This document shows positions 6,248 through 10,057 of a stretch of 10,057 nt of DNA, one piece after another. The notes below the pieces were generated by a model. It did no database searches and had not been told where the DNA came from. It saw nothing but the letters and a program-made list of their open reading frames with translations. The DNA lies in the NCBI GenBank assembly GCA_030612185.1, contig JAUWOI010000116.1:1-10057 (forward strand), written 5' to 3'. How positions within the stretch are numbered: the first letter of the stretch is position 1; the number at the start of each line of letters is the position of its first letter. The translations under genes and the position numbers were made by a program. Source of the DNA: Anaerolineae bacterium. GTDB taxonomy: Bacteria; Chloroflexota; Anaerolineae; B4-G1.

Positions 6248-7258
6248 ATGCGTGTCTCGATCAAGGACATCGCCAAAGCGGCCGGCGTTTCCCATTCGAC
6301 AGTTTCGCGCGCCCTGAGCGATAGCCCGCTCATAAAGGCCGAGACCAAAGCCCGCATCCAACAGTTGGCTCAAGAAATGGGCTATTCCCCCGACGCCATC
6401 GCTCGCAGCCTGGTGACACAGAGGACCCACACCGTGGGCGTCGTCGTGACCACCATCACCGATCCCTTTGTGGCTGAGGTGGTGCAGGGCATAGAAGATA
6501 AGGCCCAGGAAAACGACTACTCCGTCATCCTGGCCAGTTCCGCCTCCGAGCCAGAACGGGAACTGGCCGCCGTGGAGATGCTCCGCGCCAAGCGGGTGGA
6601 TAGTCTCATCGTCACCTCCTCGCGCGTCGGCGCACTCTACCTGGAGCACCTGGAGCGTTTCGGCGTGCCGGTGGTGCTCATCAACAACCATAACAGGCAG
6701 AGCGGCCGTTACACATTCTCGGTGAGCGTGGACAATCAACATGGCGGCCACCTGGCCACCGCCCACTTGATTCAACGGGGTCACCGTCGTATCGTCTACG
6801 TCTCCGGCCCGGCAGATCACAGCGACGATGCAGAGCGGTTGGCCGGCTACCGCCAGGCGCTGGACGAAAGCAGCATCACCTTCGATCCGACCCTGGTCGT
6901 ACACGGCAATGGCCGTCTCGACGGCGGCGAGCGGGCGCTGCGCACGCTGGCCGGGCTGGCCGAACCGCCCACGGCCGTCTTTTGCTACAACGACATGACG
7001 GCCATCGGCCTGATCTCTGCGGCCCGGCAGGCGGGCCTTTCGGTGCCGGATGACCTGGCTGTGGTCGGTTTCGACGATATCCCTCTGGCCGCTCACGTCT
7101 ATCCCTCCCTGACGACCGTGGCCCAACATCAGCGTGACATGGGGCGACAGGCTATGAACATGGCTTTGGCACTGATGGCTGCCGACGATTCGACCATGCC
7201 TTTCTCCGACGTTGTGGTCAAGGGAAGACTGATCGTACGCGCATCGTCGGGAGTTTGA
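6248..7258 (+). CDS. LacI/GalR-family transcriptional repressor
   Basis: A 336-residue repressor of usual family length. The N-terminal helix-turn-helix reads VSIKDIAKAAGVSHSTVSRA (3-22), followed by the hinge helix around ARSLVTQRT. The rest is a periplasmic-binding-protein-like effector domain from GVVVTTITDPF onward, with FCYNDMTAIG and VVGFDDIPLAAHVYPSLTTV as typical late blocks. ATG 6248 is preferred because AGGAG lies 8 bp upstream and it puts the HTH at the very N-terminus. A GTG at 6227 would add seven residues and sits inside operator O2. The gene has its own promoter and two operators, so autorepression is likely. Located between iolG and an IolM-like gene and ahead of a sugar ABC transporter, it probably senses the transported sugar or cyclitol. 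The inducer cannot be read from the sequence. The downstream dehydrogenase starts 46 bp later and may be co-transcribed. Confidence 0.93.
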   Translation: MRVSIKDIAKAAGVSHSTVSRALSDSPLIKAETKARIQQLAQEMGYSPDAIARSLVTQRTHTVGVVVTTITDPFVAEVVQGIEDKAQENDYSVILASSASEPERELAAVEMLRAKRVDSLIVTSSRVGALYLEHLERFGVPVVLINNHNRQSGRYTFSVSVDNQHGGHLATAHLIQRGHRRIVYVSGPADHSDDAERLAGYRQALDESSITFDPTLVVHGNGRLDGGERALRTLAGLAEPPTAVFCYNDMTAIGLISAARQAGLSVPDDLAVVGFDDIPLAAHVYPSLTTVAQHQRDMGRQAMNMALALMAADDSTMPFSDVVVKGRLIVRASSGV

Positions 7259-7304
7259 TGATTTCAGATTTGGTGATGTTAGATTTGGAGAAGGGAGTTC
7301 TAAC

Positions 7305-8462
7305 GTGAAAGGATTGGTACTCGACGCTGTGTGGGAACCCAAGCCGGGCTACGAGGTCTCCGCATGGGAGAAAAAAACCGGCAAGGCGATCACCGGCAAT
7401 AGCATCTGGCACCATCCGAAGTTGGAGGTGCGCGACTGGCCCGACCCCGAGATCGGTCCGCAAGACGTATTGCTAGAGATACGGGCTTGCGGCGTCTGCG
7501 GTTCCGACATGCACTTCTACGAGACCGACGAGGACGACTACATCCTGTACCCCGGTCTGACCAAATTCCCCACCATCCTGGGCCACGAGTTCTCCGGCAA
7601 GGTGGTGGAGGCGGGCCAGGAGGTCGAACTCCTCAAGGTCGGCGATATGGTGACGGTGGAGGAGATGATCTGGTGCGGCCGCTGCATCCCCTGTCGCAAC
7701 GGCTACCCCAACCACTGCACCAACCTGGAGGAGATCGGCTTCACCATCCCCGGAGCCTTCGCTAACTACATCGGAGTGGACGAGAAGTTCTGCTGGAAGA
7801 TTGACGCTATCGCGGAGCGGTTCGGCGACGAGGAGAGGGCCTACGAAGTGGGCGCCCTCAGCGAACCGACCTCCGTCGCTTACAATGCAATGTTCGAGCG
7901 AGCAGGCGGCTTCCGGCCAGGCCACTACGTCAGCGTCTTCGGCGCAGGACCGATTGGCCTGGCGGCCATCGGCCTGGCGAAGGCAGCTGGCGCTGGCACT
8001 ATCGCTGCCTTCGAACTCTCTCCGCAGCGGCGCGAATTGGCCAAGAAGGTTGGCGCCGATTACGTGTATGATCCCCGCGAAGTCAATGCGGGCGAGGTCT
8101 TGATGGAATTGAGCAAGGGCGCAGGGTTCGACTTCCACGTCGAGGCCGCCGGCGCTCCCCAATTGACAATTCCAGAGATGGAGCAGGCGCTGGCCATCAA
8201 TGGCAAGATGGTCCAGATCGGGCGGGCCGCCCAGCGGGTGCCCATGTACCTGGAAGCCTTCCAGGTACGTCGGGCCCAGGCTTTCGGCGCGCAGGGTCAC
8301 TCCGGCCACGAGACCTTCCCCAACGTCATCCGTTTGGTCGCCGCCGGTCGGCTCGACCTGAGCCCCATCATCACCGCCCGCTACAGGCTGGCGGACACGG
8401 TGGATGCTATCGCCAGGTCCACCGAGCGAGAGGATGGGAAAATTATGGTGAAGCCGAATTAG
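7305..8462 (+). CDS. iolM: Zinc-dependent MDR dehydrogenase, probable scyllo-inosose 3-dehydrogenase
   Basis: A 385-residue medium-chain zinc dehydrogenase. Catalytic zinc residues are C65 (in CGVCGSD), H94 and E95 (GHE), with E187 in the SEP motif. The structural zinc site C124, C127, C130, C138 is complete. The Rossmann motif is GAGPIG (213-218), and E237 at the end of the second strand indicates NAD. The N-terminus (MKGLVLDAVWEPKPGYE) and an insertion around 20-45 resemble the Thermotoga maritima IolM type, which oxidises 2-keto-myo-inositol in a non-Bacillus inositol pathway. The nearby iolG-like gene supports this, since its product would be the substrate. A sorbitol- or threonine-type dehydrogenase is the main alternative. 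The start is GTG 7305 with AAGGGAG about 7 bp upstream. The 46-bp spacer from the repressor is A/T-rich with AGATTTGG repeated twice and shows no clear promoter, so co-transcription with the repressor is likely. Confidence 0.78.
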   Translation: MKGLVLDAVWEPKPGYEVSAWEKKTGKAITGNSIWHHPKLEVRDWPDPEIGPQDVLLEIRACGVCGSDMHFYETDEDDYILYPGLTKFPTILGHEFSGKVVEAGQEVELLKVGDMVTVEEMIWCGRCIPCRNGYPNHCTNLEEIGFTIPGAFANYIGVDEKFCWKIDAIAERFGDEERAYEVGALSEPTSVAYNAMFERAGGFRPGHYVSVFGAGPIGLAAIGLAKAAGAGTIAAFELSPQRRELAKKVGADYVYDPREVNAGEVLMELSKGAGFDFHVEAAGAPQLTIPEMEQALAINGKMVQIGRAAQRVPMYLEAFQVRRAQAFGAQGHSGHETFPNVIRLVAAGRLDLSPIITARYRLADTVDAIARSTEREDGKIMVKPN

Positions 8463-8569
8463 AAAGTAGAAATTGGAAAGGAGGTGATGGTATTCCCGAA
8501 TAAGTTCCTAAACACGTTGGCAGTCGAGAGTCAGAAACATTCAAATCAAAAAACAGGAGGAAGAAAGAA
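8463..8569 (+). other. Intergenic leader with an unused full-length Shine-Dalgarno-like sequence
   Basis: This 107-bp gap precedes the binding-protein gene. AAAGGAGGTGAT at 8477-8488 would pair almost fully with the 3' end of 16S rRNA, yet no ATG, GTG or TTG lies at normal spacing behind it. The binding-protein gene has its own AGGAGG at 8555-8560, 9 bp before its ATG. I see no convincing -35/-10 pair or operator. The upstream signal may be a ribosome standby site or the remnant of a lost gene start. Confidence 0.5.
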
Positions 8570-9592
8570 ATGTCACGCTTCACAAAAGTCATCTCGTTGT
8601 TGCTGGTGCTCGTTAGTCTGGTCTCGCTCGCAGCCTGCGCTCCGGCAGAGACACCTGCGCCGGCCGAGGAAGTCGAGGAGCCCGCTGCCGAGGAAGTCGA
8701 GGAGCCCCAGGTCACCCAGGCGGGGCTGGTCTTTGGTATGTCGGTGCACTCCAATCCTGCGGAGGATGCCTTCTGGGGTGTCGTAGAGAAAGGCGCCCAG
8801 GATGCTGCGGCGACTTTTGGCGTCACGCTAAAGTCCGGCGGCAGCGGCGATCCGATCGAGCAGTCGCAACTGGTGGAGAACTTCATCGCCGACAAGGTGG
8901 ACGGCATCTTCGTGTCACTGGCCAACCCGGACGCCCTCAAGGATGCGGTCGAGAAGGCCGTGGCCGCCGGCATCCCGGTCATCACCATCAACTCCGGCGT
9001 GGACGTCTACAAGGAACTGGATGCCCTCACCCACATCGGTCAGACCGAGTTTGTGGCCGGTCAGGGAGCCGGGGAAAAGTTCGACGCTGCGGGCGCCAAG
9101 AAGGTGCTCTGCGTCATCCACGAAGAGGGCAATATCGGCCTCGAAGAGCGGTGTGATGGCCTGGCCGATACCTTTGGCGGTGACGTCGAGCGCTTCAACG
9201 TGGCCACGACCGGTGTCCGGGACGTCGCGGGCACGGTGGCGACCATTCAGAACAAGCTCATTGCGGACGCCGACATTGATGCTATCTTGACGCTGAACCC
9301 GGTCATCGCCATGGCAGCACGTGATGCCATCGTGGCAGAGAGCGGTAGCCAGAAATTGGGTACCTTCGACCTGAGCCCCGACGTCCTGGCGGCGATTGAA
9401 GGTGGCGAGATGCTGTTCGCTGTGGACCAGCAGCAGTACCTACAGGGCTATCTACCGGTCGTCCTCTTGTACCTCTACAACACCAACTTGAACACCGTCG
9501 GTGGTGGTTTGCCGGTGCTCACCGGCCCCGGCTTTGTGGATCAGAGCAACGCCGCTGCCGTGAAGGATCTCTCCGCCCAAGGGACCCGGTAA
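8570..9592 (+). CDS. Sugar ABC transporter substrate-binding lipoprotein
   Basis: A 340-residue extracytoplasmic binding protein of the ribose/galactose/inositol-type family (periplasmic-binding-protein type 1 fold). The signal peptide has a basic start (MSRFTK), a Leu/Val-rich core and the lipobox L20-A-A-C23, so the mature protein should be lipid-anchored outside the membrane. A Pro/Ala/Glu tether (about 24-48) follows, containing a direct repeat. The binding domain starts near AGLVFGMSVHSNP and includes DGIFVSLANPDAL, GIPVITINSGVD and the late LGTFDLSPDVLAAI and AVDQQQYLQGYLPV blocks typical of RbsB-like proteins. The start ATG has AGGAGG 9 bp upstream. It is followed by two hairpins and a permease. 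With iolG- and iolM-like genes just upstream, myo-inositol or an inositol derivative is the most likely ligand, though this is from context only. Confidence 0.92.
   Translation: MSRFTKVISLLLVLVSLVSLAACAPAETPAPAEEVEEPAAEEVEEPQVTQAGLVFGMSVHSNPAEDAFWGVVEKGAQDAAATFGVTLKSGGSGDPIEQSQLVENFIADKVDGIFVSLANPDALKDAVEKAVAAGIPVITINSGVDVYKELDALTHIGQTEFVAGQGAGEKFDAAGAKKVLCVIHEEGNIGLEERCDGLADTFGGDVERFNVATTGVRDVAGTVATIQNKLIADADIDAILTLNPVIAMAARDAIVAESGSQKLGTFDLSPDVLAAIEGGEMLFAVDQQQYLQGYLPVVLLYLYNTNLNTVGGGLPVLTGPGFVDQSNAAAVKDLSAQGTR
8663..8707 (+). repeat. Tandem 21-bp repeat encoding the lipoprotein tether
   Basis: A 21-bp sequence at 8663-8683 is repeated exactly at 8687-8707 (24-bp period), encoding AEEVEEP twice with one Ala between. 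It lies in the flexible tether just after the lipobox. Exact identity at DNA level suggests recent slippage; the length of this acidic tether probably varies between strains. Confidence 0.85.
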
Positions 9593-9615
9593 AGCGATAG
9601 GCGAAATGGCAGACA

Positions 9616-9645
9616 GGTGCGGGATAGGAGGCCCTATCCCGCACC
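9616..9645 (+). terminator. Strong intergenic hairpin after the binding-protein gene, no U-tract
   Basis: The arms GGTGCGGGATAGG (9616-9628) and CCTATCCCGCACC (9633-9645) form a perfect 13-bp stem with a 4-nt loop AGGC. No run of T follows, so it is not a classical intrinsic terminator. Between a binding-protein gene and its permease, such a stem commonly protects the upstream mRNA 3' end and leaves the binding protein in excess over the membrane parts. Confidence 0.65.
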
Positions 9646-9657
9646 ATCTATCCAAGT

Positions 9658-9680
9658 GGGGCGGATTACCAATCCGCCTT
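9658..9680. repeat. Palindromic dispersed repeat upstream of the permease
   Basis: GGCGGATT (9660-9667) and AATCCGCC (9671-9678) form a perfect 8-bp stem around ACC. I recognise GGCGGATT...AATCCGCC palindromes as short dispersed elements in Chloroflexota and related environmental genomes. It ends 7 bp before the permease's AAGGAGG, so folding could limit access to that ribosome-binding site. Confidence 0.6.
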
Positions 9681-9698
9681 ACGACAAGGAGGTTTCCA

Positions 9699-10057
9699 AT
9701 GACAACACAAGCCGTGAGCGACGAGCGACTGGCCAAAGTGGGTCTCGCCAGGAGGCTTTTCCAGCAGCCTGAGATCGGGGCCGTCATTGGCGCGGCCGTC
9801 GTGTGGCTGTTTTTTGCATTCTTCGCGCCGGAGAACTGGATCACGCTTAAGGGCCTGGCGCGCATCCTGGATCCGGGCTCCACGTTGGGCATCATGGCGA
9901 TTGCGGTGGCCCTGCTCATGATCGGCGGTGAATTCGATCTCTCCACCGGGGTCATGACGGGTACGGCGGGACTGGTCGCGGGTCTGCTGTCCACCCGGAT
10001 GGGCTGGAACCTGTGGCCCGCCATGTTCGTGGCCCTTCTCTTTGCGCTGGGCGTGGG
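9699..10057 (+). CDS. Sugar ABC transporter permease, RbsC-like, 5' part
   Basis: The first 119 codons of an integral membrane permease that continues past the window. The start ATG 9699 has AAGGAGG (9686-9692) 6 bp upstream. After a cytoplasmic N-terminus come a hydrophobic segment around IGAVIGAAVVWLFFAFFA (about residues 27-44), a second around TLGIMAIAVALLMIGG (about 62-77), and the beginning of a third. The block GGEFDLSTG matches the 'GGxDLSvG' signature of the ribose/galactose/inositol permease family (BPD_transp_2). The full protein is usually about 320-350 residues, so roughly one third is seen. It should pair with the lipoprotein upstream, and an ATPase gene is expected further on. 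Confidence 0.92.
   Translation, partial: MTTQAVSDERLAKVGLARRLFQQPEIGAVIGAAVVWLFFAFFAPENWITLKGLARILDPGSTLGIMAIAVALLMIGGEFDLSTGVMTGTAGLVAGLLSTRMGWNLWPAMFVALLFALGV

Noticed and set aside
6197..7342. 381-codon minus-strand frame over the lacI gene
   Set aside because: It crosses the operator and promoter region and the whole repressor gene, is His/Gly/Val-rich without motifs, and mirrors the codon pattern of the real gene.
7473..8309. 278-codon minus-strand frame over the zinc dehydrogenase
   Set aside because: The plus-strand gene has complete zinc and NAD motifs; the antisense frame has no plausible start context or recognisable domain.
8505..8525. Possible third LacI operator around AACACGTTGG before the binding-protein gene
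   Set aside because: Only the central CACG resembles the two operators; symmetry fails at the third and fourth positions from the centre.
8484..8786. 100-codon plus-strand frame starting inside the orphan Shine-Dalgarno sequence
   Set aside because: Its start codon overlaps the ribosome-binding element itself, and most of it is an out-of-frame reading of the lipoprotein gene.

Overview
The window is about 10 kb of GC-rich bacterial DNA with every gene on the plus strand. The likely source is a Chloroflexota-type organism (Anaerolineae or a relative). This is inferred from the lipoprotein with an Ala/Pro/Glu-rich linker, the simple-sugar ABC transporter, the inositol-type dehydrogenases, and three kinds of short dispersed palindromic or REP-like repeat that I associate with that group. 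I see no tRNA, rRNA, CRISPR array or transposase, and no stretch over 300 bases without a gene. The sequence begins with 19 G residues, probably a sequencing or contig-edge artefact.

Region 1 (1-5051) is a tightly packed operon. It starts with the 3' part of an alkaline-phosphatase-superfamily gene whose reading frame is broken at a small dispersed repeat. Three tandem PhnP-like metallo-beta-lactamase-fold genes follow (745-1494, 1497-2267, 2264-3028). The outer two keep all metal ligands. The middle one has lost its active-site histidines (to Arg, Arg, Arg and Tyr) but keeps its structural zinc site, so it looks like a pseudoenzyme. Next is a 673-residue fusion (3030-5051) of a ParB/sulfiredoxin-like domain, a helical middle region and an alpha/beta-hydrolase domain whose nucleophile Ser and acid Asp both appear to be replaced. 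The operon therefore seems to encode two inactive hydrolase-fold proteins beside two intact ones.

Region 2 (5071-8462) carries inositol-type oxidation genes. An IolG-like inositol 2-dehydrogenase sits 19 bp behind region 1. After it come a LacI-family repressor with its own near-perfect sigma70-type promoter and two LacI-type palindromes 71 bp apart, and a zinc-dependent dehydrogenase resembling scyllo-inosose 3-dehydrogenase (IolM). Region 3 (8570 to the end) encodes a sugar-binding lipoprotein, two intergenic hairpins, and the start of an RbsC-like permease that runs off the window.

Working model (inference): a transporter imports inositol or a similar cyclitol, perhaps phosphorylated. IolG and IolM oxidise it twice. 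The upstream MBL proteins are candidates for a hydrolytic step, either opening the oxidised ring or cleaving a cyclic or diester phosphate. The LacI protein represses the downstream block until substrate appears.
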